From: Candidatus Cryptobacteroides choladohippi | GTDB lineage: Bacteria; Bacteroidota; Bacteroidia; Bacteroidales; UBA932 | Assembly (NCBI GenBank): GCA_018065985.1 | Contig: JAGHSF010000039.1 | Location: 1-43,147 of the forward strand | DNA length: 43,147 nucleotides | Direction of reading: 5' to 3' | Shown: positions 14,760 to 24,552 of the stretch, piece by piece | Numbering within the stretch: the stretch's first letter is position 1 | Layout of the letters: each line of letters opens with the position of its first letter | Translations under genes and position numbers: made by a program | The notes under the pieces: generated by a model | Told to the model about the DNA's origin: nothing | Database searches by the model: none | The model's input: only the letters and a program-made list of their open reading frames with translations

Positions 14760-16384
14760 TATTTGACAAGGCTTCCTAGAATTGAACGTGTAAGGGTACG
14801 GAGAGCGCTTGAGGTGGCGTTGGTGATGGCCTTGCCCGCGATATCCTTTCCTGTTGTCTTCTTGGAGCTCTTCTTGCCCGTCACAGCATTGCTGGCTGCG
14901 GTGCCGATACTGCGGCTGACCGAGCTTACCGCTGCACCTACGGCAGCTGTTACGATGGCCTTTCCAATGCTCTTCTTGGCCTTGCCGGAAGTCTTCTTCG
15001 CGCTGCCTTTGCCTTCTTCAGCCTCAGCCTTTCTCTTTCTGGGCTTCTCTTCTGCATCTTCCTCATCTTCAACCGCTTCGTCTTGTGAAGCCTGAAGCTG
15101 GGCCTGCTCCGCCAAGAGCATCTCATATGCGCTCTCGCGGTCTATCATGGTGTCGTACTTGCCGCCAAGGCCTGACCATTCGACAACCTCCTTGCGCTGA
15201 GCCTCGTCGATTGCGCCGATCTGGCTGAGAGGGAAGAGTATCTTTGCGCGCTCCACAATCGAAGGAGCACCCTTTGCGTCCAGGAATGATACGAGAGCCT
15301 CGCCGGTCTCGAGTTCCATGATGGCCTCGTCGGTCTTGAAGGCAGGATTTGCGCGGAAGGTCTCGGCTGCTGTGCGGACGGCCTTCTGGTCCTTGGGCGT
15401 ATAGGCGCGGAGGGCGTGCTGCACGCGGTTGCCCAGCTGTCCGAGTATGCTCTCGGGGATGTCGGTAGGGCTCTGGGTGATGAAGTATACGCCCACGCCC
15501 TTGCTTCGGATGAGGCGGATTACCTGCTCGATCTTTTCAACGAGAGCCTTGGGCGTGTCGGTGAAAAGGGTGTGGGCCTCGTCGAAGAAGAACACCAGCT
15601 TGGGCAGCTCGAGGTCGCCCACTTCGGGAAGCTGGGCGTATATGTCGGACAGCAGCCACAGCAGGAAGGTCGAATAGAGCTTCGGATTGAGCATGAGCTT
15701 GTCTGCTGCCAGAACGCTCATCACACCCTTGCCGCCCCTTGTGCGGAAGAGGTCGTTGATGTCGAATGCGGGCTCGCCGAAGAACTTGTCAGCCCCCTGC
15801 GATTCGAGGGAGAGGAGCGCTCTCTGGATGGCGCCTACCGATGCCGAGCTTATATTGCCATAGGTGTTTGTATACTCTGCTGAATGATCCGCAACATAAC
15901 CGAGCATCGAGCGGAGGTCCTTGAGGTCAAGGATGAGAAGGCCGCGGTCGTCTGCAACCTTGAACACTATGTTGAGTACGCCCGACTGGGTCTCGTTCAG
16001 GCCGAGGAGACGGCTCAGAAGCACCGGCCCCATGTTCGAGATGGTGGTACGCATGGGATGGCCCTGCTCGCCGAATACGTCGAAGAACTGTGTGGGGCAG
16101 CCTGCGAACTGAGGATTTGCGATGCCGAATTCGGGGCATCGCTTCTCGATGAAACCGCTCATCCGGCCAGCCTGGCTGATGCCGCTGAGGTCGCCTTTCA
16201 TGTCTGCCATGAAACAGGGTACACCTGCCTGGCTGAAGCTTTCAGCCACAACCTGAAGGGTGACTGTCTTGCCTGTTCCGGTTGCACCTGCAATGAGTCC
16301 GTGCCGGTTTGCCATTTTGCCGACAATGCTGAGTGGCCCGTTTTCGCAATGCGCGATATAGAGACCGTGTTCTGAATCGTACAT
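14759..16384 (-). CDS. HerA-like ATPase (DUF853 family)
   Basis: The 541-residue protein is a FtsK-HerA-superfamily ATPase of the YjgR/DUF853 type. Walker A GATGTGKT lies at about 33-40, the Walker B region is [12 protein letters not shown] (about 255-266), and a sensor-like segment [20 protein letters not shown] follows. The C-terminal 110 residues are Glu/Lys-rich then Ala/Ser/Thr-rich ([19 protein letters not shown]), probably flexible. Family members are predicted DNA-translocating or helicase-like hexamers; the physiological role is not settled. It is the first gene of the minus-strand operon and is divergent from secA. A TATATTTG box lies 21 nt upstream. Confidence 0.88.
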   Translation of the reverse strand: MYDSEHGLYIAHCENGPLSIVGKMANRHGLIAGATGTGKTVTLQVVAESFSQAGVPCFMADMKGDLSGISQAGRMSGFIEKRCPEFGIANPQFAGCPTQFFDVFGEQGHPMRTTISNMGPVLLSRLLGLNETQSGVLNIVFKVADDRGLLILDLKDLRSMLGYVADHSAEYTNTYGNISSASVGAIQRALLSLESQGADKFFGEPAFDINDLFRTRGGKGVMSVLAADKLMLNPKLYSTFLLWLLSDIYAQLPEVGDLELPKLVFFFDEAHTLFTDTPKALVEKIEQVIRLIRSKGVGVYFITQSPTDIPESILGQLGNRVQHALRAYTPKDQKAVRTAAETFRANPAFKTDEAIMELETGEALVSFLDAKGAPSIVERAKILFPLSQIGAIDEAQRKEVVEWSGLGGKYDTMIDRESAYEMLLAEQAQLQASQDEAVEDEEDAEEKPRKRKAEAEEGKGSAKKTSGKAKKSIGKAIVTAAVGAAVSSVSRSIGTAASNAVTGKKSSKKTTGKDIAGKAITNATSSALRTLTRSILGSLVK

Positions 16385-16405
16385 GTGTTGTGTGTTTAAA
16401 TCTCA

Positions 16406-16413
16406 CAAATATA
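16406..16413 (-). promoter_or_regulatory. Candidate -7 box (TATATTTG) for the HerA-like operon
   Basis: On the minus strand this is TATATTTG, a full match to TAnnTTTG, 21 nt before the ATG at 16384. Confidence 0.5.
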
Positions 16414-16483
16414 ACAATAATTATCGGGTTTTCCTTATGTCTGGAATTGCAGTGATTTGCGACAAATTGTCATGGGCTCATAT

Positions 16484-16514
16484 TTTGTGGAGTTAAGTAT
16501 TATGACTATCTTTG
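16484..16514 (+). promoter_or_regulatory. secA promoter: TTTG - 19 nt - TATCTTTG
   Basis: TTTG at 16484-16487 and TATCTTTG at 16507-16514 are separated by exactly 19 nt, the textbook Bacteroidetes -33/-7 arrangement, 26 nt before the secA start codon. Confidence 0.75.
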
Positions 16515-16540
16515 TGAGATTTAACTAATTTGATCAACAA

Positions 16541-19500
16541 ATGAATCTAGCATCAGTAATTGCGAAGCTGTTCGGTTCCAAGGCCGACCGTGACTATAAG
16601 GCCGTGAAGCCGATACTCCAGAAGATACTTGCAGTATATCCTGAAATTGATGCCCTCTCAGACGATGCCATCCGTGAGCGTTCAGCAGCTCTCAGGGTCA
16701 GGCTCCGTGAGGTCGAGGCTCCCTTCGAGGCCCGCATCGCGGAGATCAAGGCCGAGCTCGACGAGGATATCCCCGTTTCCGAGAAGGAGAGACTCGCCAG
16801 CGAGTCCGACAAACTTGTCAAGGATGAGGATGAGGCTATTGAGAACTGCCTCACCGACATCCTGCCGGAAGCATTCGCCATAATGAAGAGCACCGCCCGC
16901 CGTTTCAAGGAGAACGAGACCATTACAGTCAATGCGACCCAGTTCGACCGTGACCTCAGCGTCAACCATGATTTCGTCAGCATCGACGGCGACAAGGCGA
17001 CCTACACCAATCACTGGGTGGCCGGTGGAAACGACATCAAGTGGGATATGGTGCACTACGACATTCAGCTTGTCGGCGGTATCGCGCTGCATCAGGGAAA
17101 GATAGCCGAGATGGCGACAGGTGAGGGCAAGACTCTCGTGGCGACTCTCCCCGTATTCCTGAATGCGCTTGCAGGCAAGGGCGTGCACGTCGTCACCGTG
17201 AACGACTACCTCTCTAAACGTGACTCCGAATGGATGGGCCCTCTGTATATGTTCCATGGCCTCAGCGTTGACTGCATCGACAAGCATCAGCCCAACTCGG
17301 ATGCCCGCCGCAAGGCATATAACTGCGATATCACTTTCGGTACCAACAATGAGTTCGGTTTCGATTATCTGCGAGACAACATGGTCTTCAACATGGAGGA
17401 CCTTGTGCAGCGCAAGCACCATTATGCCATTGTGGATGAGGTCGACTCCGTGCTCATCGACGATGCCCGTACGCCTCTCATCATCAGCGGACGCGAGGAG
17501 CGCGACACCGAAGACAGCGATGCCCAGTTCATGGCGTTCAAGCCCTATGTGGAGGACGTATACAAACTCCAGCGCACACTGGTGAACCAGACCCTCAACG
17601 AGGCCAAGAGACTCATTGCGGCAGGCGATGAGAGAGAAGGCGGCAAACTCCTTCTTCGTGCCCACAAGGGACTTCCCAAATACCAGCCTCTCATCAAGTT
17701 CCTCAGCGAGCCGGGAATGAAGGTGCTCCTGCAGAAAGTCGAGAACTATTACATGCAGGACAACGAGAAGGAAATGCCCGTTGTCACCGATGACCTCTAC
17801 TTCGTGATCAATGAGCAGCTCCATTCAGTTGACATGACCGACAAGGGACATGATGCCCTTGCCAGAAGCGTGCATGACGACAACTTCTTCGTGCTGCCCG
17901 ACGTGGGTGTCCAGACTGCCGAAATAATGCAGTCTGACCTGTCTCCCATGGAGAAGCAGGACCGCAAGGACGCCCTCATGGCCGACTTCGCCCTCAAGAG
18001 CGAGCGCGTCCATACTGTAAGCCAGCTGCTCAAGGCCTATGCAATGTTCGAGAAGGATATCGACTACGTGATCATGGATGGCCAGGTCAAGATTGTCGAC
18101 GAGTCCACCGGCCGTATCATGGAAGGACGTCGCTGGAGCGATGGCCTGCATCAGGCAGTCGAGGCAAAGGAGAACGTGAAGGTCGAGGCTGCGACCCAGA
18201 CTTTCGCGACAATCACCCTGCAGAACTATTTCAGGATGTACCACAAGCTTGCCGGCATGACCGGTACGGCAGAGACCGAGGCAGGCGAGTTCTGGAGCAT
18301 CTACAAGCTTGACGTGATGGTCATCCCCACCAACCGTCCCGTAATCCGTGACGACCAGGATGACCTCATCTACAAGACCAAGAAGGCAAAATACGCCGCC
18401 GTCATCAATCGCGCCATCGAGCTCTCCGAGCAGGGCCGTCCCGTGCTTATCGGTACCACCGATGTCGAGACGTCCGAACTCCTCAACAAGCTCTTCAGGC
18501 TTCGCGGATATCATCCTAATGTGCTGAATGCCAAGGAACATGCACGTGAGGCCGAGATCGTTGCGCAGGCTGGTCTCGGAAAGACGATCACCATTGCCAC
18601 CAACATGGCGGGCCGTGGTACGGATATCAAGCTCAGCCCGGAAGTCAAGGCCGCAGGCGGTCTTGCTATCCTGGGTACGGAAAGACATGATTCACGTCGT
18701 GTGGACCGTCAGCTCCGAGGCCGAAGCGGCCGTCAGGGAGATCCCGGTTCCTCAACATTCTACGTATCGCTCGAGGACAAGCTTATGCGTCTGTTCGGTT
18801 CAGAGCGTATCGCAGGCATAGTCGACAAGCTCGGAATGAAGGACGACGAGGCTCTCGAGTCATCAATGCTTTCCAGCGCAATCGAGAACGCGCAGAAGAA
18901 GGTCGAGGAGAACAACTTCGGTGTCCGCAAGCGCCTCCTCGAGTATGATGATGTGATGAACTATCAGCGTGAGGCCATCTACTCCCGCCGTCGCAATGCG
19001 ATCAGCGGAGACAAGGTCGAGATCGACCTTCAGAACATGATGGTCGATTCCGCGTCACTCTTCGTCGACAAGACCAAGGGTATGCCTTTCCAGGAATTCG
19101 ACGAGACCCTCATGGCCCACTTCGCTCTCGACAGCGGTTTCGATCCTGACTGGTATGAGAGGGCAAAGCCGGACGACATCATCAATGCACTCGTTGCGCG
19201 TATGATGGAGCACTGGAACCACAGGGCTGAGAGCATCATCGAAAAGCTCAACCCCATCATCAGGGAAGTTTACGAGAAGCAGGGCAGCATGTACCATAAC
19301 ATCGCCATCCCCATAAGCGACGGACGCAAGATGCTGAACCTCTCAGTCAATCTCGAGAAGGCATACAATACCAGTGGAAGGGAAGTGTCCAAGACCCTTG
19401 CACAGACCATCATCCTCCATCAGATCGACACGCACTGGAAGAACCACCTCCGCGAGATGGACGACCTCAAGCAGAGCGTTCAGAACGCATCATACGAGCA

Positions 19501-19819
19501 GAAGGATCCCATCGTGGTATACAAGCTGGAGAGCTACAACCTCTTTGCCGACATGCTGGAGTCCCTCAACAAGGATGTGCTTTCATTCCTGTTCCGTGCC
19601 TTCATCCCTCTTCGCGACAGCAACGAGCAGCCTCGCCAGGCCATCAGACGCAGAGCCGACATGAGCAAGATGCAGGCAAGCCACCAGGACCTCAGCACCA
19701 ACGGCGAGCAGAAGGCCAATGCGCCCATCAAGGTGGATAAACATGTAGGACGAAATGACCCCTGTCCTTGCGGCAGCGGTAAGAAATATAAGAATTGCCA
19801 TGGTAAATTTGAAAATTAA
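16541..19819 (+). CDS. secA: Protein translocase ATPase SecA
   Basis: The 1,092-residue protein is SecA, the ATPase motor that pushes preproteins through SecYEG. Walker A MATGEGKT is at about 191-198 and the DEVDSVLIDDAR motif at about 299. The preprotein-binding region, GRIMEGRRWSDGLHQAVEAKE, the second RecA-like domain with NMAGRGTDIKL and QLRGRSGRQGDPG, and the C-terminal zinc motif CPCGSGKKYKNCHG are all present. It is longer than the E. coli protein (901 residues); the additional length lies in insertions around 340-480, as in other Bacteroidetes. The last 20 nt overlap the bactofilin gene, so translational coupling is likely. Confidence 0.98.
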   Translation: MNLASVIAKLFGSKADRDYKAVKPILQKILAVYPEIDALSDDAIRERSAALRVRLREVEAPFEARIAEIKAELDEDIPVSEKERLASESDKLVKDEDEAIENCLTDILPEAFAIMKSTARRFKENETITVNATQFDRDLSVNHDFVSIDGDKATYTNHWVAGGNDIKWDMVHYDIQLVGGIALHQGKIAEMATGEGKTLVATLPVFLNALAGKGVHVVTVNDYLSKRDSEWMGPLYMFHGLSVDCIDKHQPNSDARRKAYNCDITFGTNNEFGFDYLRDNMVFNMEDLVQRKHHYAIVDEVDSVLIDDARTPLIISGREERDTEDSDAQFMAFKPYVEDVYKLQRTLVNQTLNEAKRLIAAGDEREGGKLLLRAHKGLPKYQPLIKFLSEPGMKVLLQKVENYYMQDNEKEMPVVTDDLYFVINEQLHSVDMTDKGHDALARSVHDDNFFVLPDVGVQTAEIMQSDLSPMEKQDRKDALMADFALKSERVHTVSQLLKAYAMFEKDIDYVIMDGQVKIVDESTGRIMEGRRWSDGLHQAVEAKENVKVEAATQTFATITLQNYFRMYHKLAGMTGTAETEAGEFWSIYKLDVMVIPTNRPVIRDDQDDLIYKTKKAKYAAVINRAIELSEQGRPVLIGTTDVETSELLNKLFRLRGYHPNVLNAKEHAREAEIVAQAGLGKTITIATNMAGRGTDIKLSPEVKAAGGLAILGTERHDSRRVDRQLRGRSGRQGDPGSSTFYVSLEDKLMRLFGSERIAGIVDKLGMKDDEALESSMLSSAIENAQKKVEENNFGVRKRLLEYDDVMNYQREAIYSRRRNAISGDKVEIDLQNMMVDSASLFVDKTKGMPFQEFDETLMAHFALDSGFDPDWYERAKPDDIINALVARMMEHWNHRAESIIEKLNPIIREVYEKQGSMYHNIAIPISDGRKMLNLSVNLEKAYNTSGREVSKTLAQTIILHQIDTHWKNHLREMDDLKQSVQNASYEQKDPIVVYKLESYNLFADMLESLNKDVLSFLFRAFIPLRDSNEQPRQAIRRRADMSKMQASHQDLSTNGEQKANAPIKVDKHVGRNDPCPCGSGKKYKNCHGKFEN

Positions 19820-20324
19820 TCCCCAGGAAGTCACAAGACGCCCTGAGCCGGTATTGGAGAACCGCGAAGGTTCACGCATCGCCAAGAGCGTTGTGATCAA
19901 AGGTGACATCACTACCCAGTCCGACATCAGAATCGACGGTCAGATGGACGGCACACTTTATTCGAAGGGCCGCATCACCGTCGGCGAGTCGGCAAACCTC
20001 AAGGGCAAGATGCTTTGCTCAAACGTCGACTTCCTCGGCCGTATGGACGGCGATATCTACGTCCGCGATGTCCTTTCGGTCAAGAGTACGGCTGTCATCA
20101 ACGGCAATATCCAGGTTCGCAAGCTCCAGGTCGAGATGGGTGCCCAGATCAACGGCACCTGCAAGATGATATCGGAGGCCGAGTTCGACAAGGCGGCATC
20201 CGAACTGGCTGGCGTGAAGCCTGCGGCTGAGAGCAAACCCGCACCCGCTCCGGCACCCAAGCCGGCTGCAAGCCCTGTGGCCTCGCCGGTTTCGGCTCCC
20301 AAGGATCAGCCTTGGGCCAACTGA
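19800..20324 (+). CDS. Bactofilin (polymer-forming cytoskeletal protein)
   Basis: The 174-residue protein has the bactofilin core at about residues 20-125, a right-handed beta-helix with periodic hydrophobic repeats (SVVIKGDITTQSDIRIDGQM, GRITVGESANLKGKM, FLGRMDGDIYVRDVLSV, AVINGNIQVRKLQVEMGAQI). A Pro/Ala-rich tail (ESKPAPAPAPKPAASP) follows. Bactofilins polymerise without nucleotide into filaments that help shape cells or localise wall enzymes. The ATG at 19800 lies inside the end of secA; an earlier ATG at 19755 in the same frame would overlap secA further and is less likely. Confidence 0.9.
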   Translation: MVNLKINPQEVTRRPEPVLENREGSRIAKSVVIKGDITTQSDIRIDGQMDGTLYSKGRITVGESANLKGKMLCSNVDFLGRMDGDIYVRDVLSVKSTAVINGNIQVRKLQVEMGAQINGTCKMISEAEFDKAASELAGVKPAAESKPAPAPAPKPAASPVASPVSAPKDQPWAN

Positions 20325-22459
20325 TGCTCGCCAAGGTCTATATAGATTTCATCGCAGACTGCCTGCAGGTCAAGCCCTGGCAGGTGGAGAACTGTGCCGA
20401 GATGTTCTCGGAAGGGAACACCATCCCTTTCATCAGCCGTTACCGCAAGGAGAAGACCGGCGGTATGGACGATGCCTCCGTTGCCGAAGTCAAGCACTGG
20501 GTCGACGAGTTCACCCAGATGGAGAAACGCAAGGAGACCATCCTGAAGATGATAGAGGAGGCCGGTGCCCTTACTGATGAACTGCGTTCAAGGATAAGCT
20601 CCTGCACATCATCGACCGAACTGGAGGACCTGTATCTTCCCTGGCGGCCAAAGCGCCGGACTCGTGCCACTGCTGCAAGGGAACTTGGCCTTGAGCCTCT
20701 TGCCGACCTGATCTGGAATCTCAAGTCCCGAAATCCGGAACTTGACGCCGCCCGGATGAAAGGCAAGGCTGCAGATGTGGAATCGGCTCTTGCAGGCGCC
20801 CGTGACATCATGGCCGAGCGCGTCTCCGAAATGCAGAAGGTCCGCGAAGCGCTGCGGGCATCCTTCCGGGTCCGCCGCATCCAGTCCAAAGTCACAAAGG
20901 CTGGAAAGGAATCATCTGACGCTTCGAAATACCGCCAGTATTTCGACTGGTCGATGCCCCTTGACCGCATACCGTCGCATAACCTTCTTGCCATTCTGCG
21001 TGCAGAGAACGAGGGCTTTCTGAATCTCAGCCTCGATACCGATGCGCAGAAATGCGGCAACAAGATATACTATGAATTCTGCCAGGCTCAGGGCTATCCC
21101 GCCCAGGCTACTGCAGATCAGATCCGAATGGCCGTGGACGACGCGTTCAAGCGTCTGCTGGAGCCTGCACTGACCAATGAGGTCATAAAGGAGGCGAAGG
21201 CCCGCGCCGACATCGAGAGCATAAAGGTTTTCGGGGAGAACCTGCGCCAGCTGCTTCTTGGCGCCCCTGTGGGGCAGAAGCGTACCATGGCGATAGATCC
21301 CGGTTTCCGCAATGGCTGCAAGGTCGCCTGTCTTGACGAACAGGGCAATCTGCTGTGCCATACGATAATATACCCTCATCCGCCGCAGAATGAGAAGATA
21401 AGGGCCATAACCGAGATCCAGCGCCTGCTCGACCAGTATGGCATCCAGGCTGTTGCAATAGGCAATGGTACCGCTTCCCGCGAGACCGAGGACTTCATGC
21501 GCCGCGTACAGCTTCCTCAGGGCTGCAAGGTCTGGACTGTGAGCGAGGATGGTGCATCCATCTACAGCGCATCTGAGGTTGCCAGGAAGGAATTCCCCGA
21601 CGAGGATGTCACCGTACGTGGTGCCGTCAGCATAGGACGCCGCCTGATGGACCCTCTTGCCGAGCTTGTGAAGATAGATCCCAAGAACCTCGGGGTGGGG
21701 CAGTATCAGCATGACGTCGACCAGAACCTGCTGAAGGAAAAACTCGACAACACGGTGGAGAGCTGCGTCAATTCTGTGGGTGTCAACCTCAATACGGCAA
21801 GTCCTTACCTGCTTGCGTATGTGGCGGGAATCGGCCCTTCGCTTGCAGCCGGGATAGTCGAATACCGCACGTCCAACGGAGCTTTCAGCAGCAGGAAGGA
21901 ACTACTCAATGTTCCCCGGCTAGGTGCAAAGGCATACGAACAGTGTGCAGGTTTCCTCAGGGTGCGTGGCGGCAGCAATCCTCTGGATGCGTCTGCTGTG
22001 CATCCGGAGTCCTACGGCATAGTCGACAGCATGGCCTCGTCGCTTGGTGTGACCACGGCCGAACTGATAGGAAACGCTGAACTCTGCTCCCGCATACAGG
22101 CGGCCGCGTTCGTCACCCCCAAAGCGGGTCTTCCCACCATAAACGATATCATCAGGGAACTGGCGAAGCCGGGCCTGGATCCCAGGGAGGCTGCTTCTGA
22201 GTTCGCATTTGCGGACGATATCCATGACATCGAGGACCTCAAGACGGGTATGGAACTGCCCGGAATCGTGACCAATATCACCAACTTCGGCGCTTTCGTC
22301 GACATTGGCCTGCATGACAACGGCCTTGTGCACGTGAGCCAGATGGGCCCCCGCGGAACCGATCCCACCAAGGTGGTGAAGCTGCATCAGCAGGTACGCG
22401 TCAAGGTGCTCGGCGTCGATCTTGACCGGGGCCGAATCTCGCTTGGTCTGCTGAAATAG
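20324..22459 (+). CDS. tex: Tex-family RNA-binding transcription accessory protein
   Basis: The 711-residue protein is a Tex homolog. It has the N-terminal helical Tex domain (FISRYRKEKTGGMDDASV, LYLPWRPKRRTRATAA), a YqgF-like domain (about 323-450, TMAIDPGFRNGCKVACLD), helix-hairpin-helix segments (LLAYVAGIGPSLAAGIVEYR, LNVPRLGAKAYEQCAGFLRV) and an S1 RNA-binding domain at the C-terminus (GMELPGIVTNITNFGAFVDI). The ATG at 20324 overlaps the bactofilin stop codon (TGATG); an in-frame ATG 12 nt earlier also exists. Tex proteins affect transcription and RNA-related processes; the exact role is not fixed. Confidence 0.95.
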   Translation: MLAKVYIDFIADCLQVKPWQVENCAEMFSEGNTIPFISRYRKEKTGGMDDASVAEVKHWVDEFTQMEKRKETILKMIEEAGALTDELRSRISSCTSSTELEDLYLPWRPKRRTRATAARELGLEPLADLIWNLKSRNPELDAARMKGKAADVESALAGARDIMAERVSEMQKVREALRASFRVRRIQSKVTKAGKESSDASKYRQYFDWSMPLDRIPSHNLLAILRAENEGFLNLSLDTDAQKCGNKIYYEFCQAQGYPAQATADQIRMAVDDAFKRLLEPALTNEVIKEAKARADIESIKVFGENLRQLLLGAPVGQKRTMAIDPGFRNGCKVACLDEQGNLLCHTIIYPHPPQNEKIRAITEIQRLLDQYGIQAVAIGNGTASRETEDFMRRVQLPQGCKVWTVSEDGASIYSASEVARKEFPDEDVTVRGAVSIGRRLMDPLAELVKIDPKNLGVGQYQHDVDQNLLKEKLDNTVESCVNSVGVNLNTASPYLLAYVAGIGPSLAAGIVEYRTSNGAFSSRKELLNVPRLGAKAYEQCAGFLRVRGGSNPLDASAVHPESYGIVDSMASSLGVTTAELIGNAELCSRIQAAAFVTPKAGLPTINDIIRELAKPGLDPREAASEFAFADDIHDIEDLKTGMELPGIVTNITNFGAFVDIGLHDNGLVHVSQMGPRGTDPTKVVKLHQQVRVKVLGVDLDRGRISLGLLK

Positions 22460-22468
22460 GCTGAGCTG

Positions 22469-23185
22469 CTAGTCGAATTTGCGGAAGCGCAGGCCGATCA
22501 CACCCCAGAACGCCTCTCCGAAGATGCTGCCTGACATCTTTGACGCCCCCTCCTTGCGGTTGATGAATATCACAGGGACCTCGGCAATCTTGTTTCCGCG
22601 CTTGAGCGCGGTGTACTTCATTTCGATCTGGAAACCATAGCCATGCATTCTCACGGCGTCCAGATCTATCGACTCAAGTGCCTTGCGGGAGTAGCACAAG
22701 AAACCTGCTGTACTGTCATAAATCTTGATTCCCAGAACTTTGCGGACATATACGGATGCGAAGTAGCTGATCAGTATCCTGCCTATGGGCCAGTTCACGA
22801 CTGACACGCCGTTGCAGTAGCGCGAACCGACTGACAGGTCGGCGCCGCCGTCGGTGCAGGCCTTCAGAAGGCGGGGGAGGTCGGAAGGAGCGTGGGAGAA
22901 GTCGGCATCCATCTCGAATACATAGTCATAACCTCTTTCGAGCGCCCATTTGAAACCTTTTATGTAGGCTGTGCCAAGGCCGAGTTTGCCGGGCCTCTCA
23001 AGAAGAAAGAGCCTGTCCTGTGCGTCCCTGCTCTGATACTCCTTCACGGCGGCGGCTGTGCCGTCGGGCGACCCGTCGTCGATGACGAGTATGTGGAACT
23101 CCTCCTCGAGGGCAAACACGGCAGATATTATCTTGCTGATGTTCTCGATTTCGTTATACGTAGGTATGATGACCAACTTCTTCAT
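22469..23185 (-). CDS. Polyprenol-phosphate mannosyltransferase-like GT2 enzyme
   Basis: The 238-residue protein is a family 2 glycosyltransferase close to dolichol-phosphate mannose synthases. It has the N-terminal [19 protein letters not shown] (36-43), the metal-binding DAD in [11 protein letters not shown] (about 91-101), [13 protein letters not shown] and [10 protein letters not shown], and ends without a transmembrane domain. Such enzymes load a sugar from a nucleotide donor onto a polyprenyl phosphate for use outside the membrane. It ends 9 nt from the convergent tex gene and is divergent from another glycosyltransferase gene. Confidence 0.9.
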   Translation of the reverse strand: MKKLVIIPTYNEIENISKIISAVFALEEEFHILVIDDGSPDGTAAAVKEYQSRDAQDRLFLLERPGKLGLGTAYIKGFKWALERGYDYVFEMDADFSHAPSDLPRLLKACTDGGADLSVGSRYCNGVSVVNWPIGRILISYFASVYVRKVLGIKIYDSTAGFLCYSRKALESIDLDAVRMHGYGFQIEMKYTALKRGNKIAEVPVIFINRKEGASKMSGSIFGEAFWGVIGLRFRKFD

Positions 23186-23193
23186 GATGGTGA

Positions 23194-23201
23194 CAAATAT
23201 A
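23194..23201 (-). promoter_or_regulatory. Candidate -7 box (TATATTTG) for the GT2 gene
   Basis: On the minus strand TATATTTG matches TAnnTTTG fully, 8 nt before the ATG at 23185, implying a very short leader. The -33 box is not evident. Confidence 0.45.
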
Positions 23202-23215
23202 CAGAAATCTTTTTG

Positions 23216-23223
23216 TATTTTTG
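23216..23223 (+). promoter_or_regulatory. Candidate -7 box (TATTTTTG) for the second glycosyltransferase
   Basis: TATTTTTG matches TAnnTTTG and ends 4 nt before the ATG at 23228, the same spacing as at the kinase gene. If used it would give a leaderless mRNA. It could also be the only promoter feeding the downstream rha genes. Confidence 0.4.
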
Positions 23224-23227
23224 TATT

Positions 23228-24544
23228 ATGACCACAAGATTCGATTTGCCTCTCAGGTGCTCCAGCAGTGACGTAAGAGCCGTGGCTGCAAAGGCCGACA
23301 CAGAGTATACCCTGATATACACGAAACCTACGGAACTTCGCTGGGTCGACTGGGGCGTGCAGAGACTTGAGCAGATCGCCGCATGCACCGGCGCTTCCAT
23401 GTGCTATTCCGACCGCTTCACGCAGGTTGGAGACACTGTATGCGAGGCTCCCGTGATCGATTATCAGGACGGTTCGCTAAGAGACGATTTCGAATTCGGC
23501 GGAGTGCAGCTCTACCGTACCTCGGCCCTCAAGGAGGCCGCGTCGAGAATGACTGCGGACTACCGGTATGCCGGGCTGTACGACCTTCGACTGAAGGTGG
23601 CTGAGGCCGGCAGCCTGGTGCATGTGAATGAATACCTGTACTACGAGGTCCAGCTTGATACCCGCAGCAGTGGTGAGCGCCAGTTCGACTATGTCGACCC
23701 TCGCAACCGTGCGGTCCAGATCGAGATGGAAATGGCATGCACCGAGCATCTAAAGGCCGTCGGAGCCTACCTGGCACCCGGTGATTACAAGGATGTCGAC
23801 CTTGATGCCGGCTGCTTCGAGTACGAGGCCAGTGTGGTCATCCCCTGCAGGAACAGGGTACGCACGATAGGCGATGCCATACGCTCGGCCCTTTCCCAGA
23901 AGACGGACTTCCCCTGCAATGTCATTGTGGTAGACGACAACTCCACCGACGGTACGGTCGATGTCATCCGCAGTTTCGATGATCCCCGTCTCGTGTATAT
24001 TGCACAGGACAGAAGCTATCACGCGATAGGGGGCAACTGGAATGCGGCCCTGCATCATCCGAAGTGCGGCCGCTTCGCCCTTCAGCTCGATTCCGATGAC
24101 GTGTATTCGGGCCCTGATACAGTCCAGCGCTTTGTCGATGCCTTCCGTTCCCAGAACTGTGCCATGGTGATAGGAACCTACCGCATCACCGACTTCGAAC
24201 TCAATACCATCCCTCCCGGAGTCATCGACCACAAGGAGTGGACGGGCGCGAACGGACGCAACAATGCACTCCGCATAAACGGGCTGGGCGCGCCGCGCGG
24301 CTTCTTCACGCCCCTTGCTCGCAGTATCAACTTCCCCACAACCAAGTACGGCGAGGACTATGCGGTGGCTCTCCGCATCAGCCGCGAGTACCGTATCGGA
24401 CGCATCTGGGACGTGATGTACAACTGCCGCCGCTGGGAGGACAACTCCGATGCATCGCTCAGCATCCTGAAGGAGAACGCCAACAACCTCTATAAGGACA
24501 GGTTGCGTACCTGGGAACTTGCAGCAAGAAAGAACAGACAATAA
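23228..24544 (+). CDS. Two-part glycosyltransferase (GT-A fold, family 2)
   Basis: The 438-residue protein has a complete GT2 domain at about 200-420: [43 protein letters not shown] (metal-binding DxDD region), and [19 protein letters not shown]. The first 190 residues look like the second half of another GT-A domain without its nucleotide-binding start ([54 protein letters not shown]). So it may be a tandem enzyme with one degenerate unit. The start at 23228 was chosen because longer frames would run into the divergent gene. It lies only 8 nt before rhaB. The acceptor is unknown. Confidence 0.8.
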   Translation: MTTRFDLPLRCSSSDVRAVAAKADTEYTLIYTKPTELRWVDWGVQRLEQIAACTGASMCYSDRFTQVGDTVCEAPVIDYQDGSLRDDFEFGGVQLYRTSALKEAASRMTADYRYAGLYDLRLKVAEAGSLVHVNEYLYYEVQLDTRSSGERQFDYVDPRNRAVQIEMEMACTEHLKAVGAYLAPGDYKDVDLDAGCFEYEASVVIPCRNRVRTIGDAIRSALSQKTDFPCNVIVVDDNSTDGTVDVIRSFDDPRLVYIAQDRSYHAIGGNWNAALHHPKCGRFALQLDSDDVYSGPDTVQRFVDAFRSQNCAMVIGTYRITDFELNTIPPGVIDHKEWTGANGRNNALRINGLGAPRGFFTPLARSINFPTTKYGEDYAVALRISREYRIGRIWDVMYNCRRWEDNSDASLSILKENANNLYKDRLRTWELAARKNRQ

Positions 24545-24552
24545 CCAAAAAT

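Noticed and set aside
16682..18688. Two long minus-strand frames opposite secA
   Set aside because: SecA motifs are continuous on the plus strand; the opposite frames are products of GC-rich codon use.
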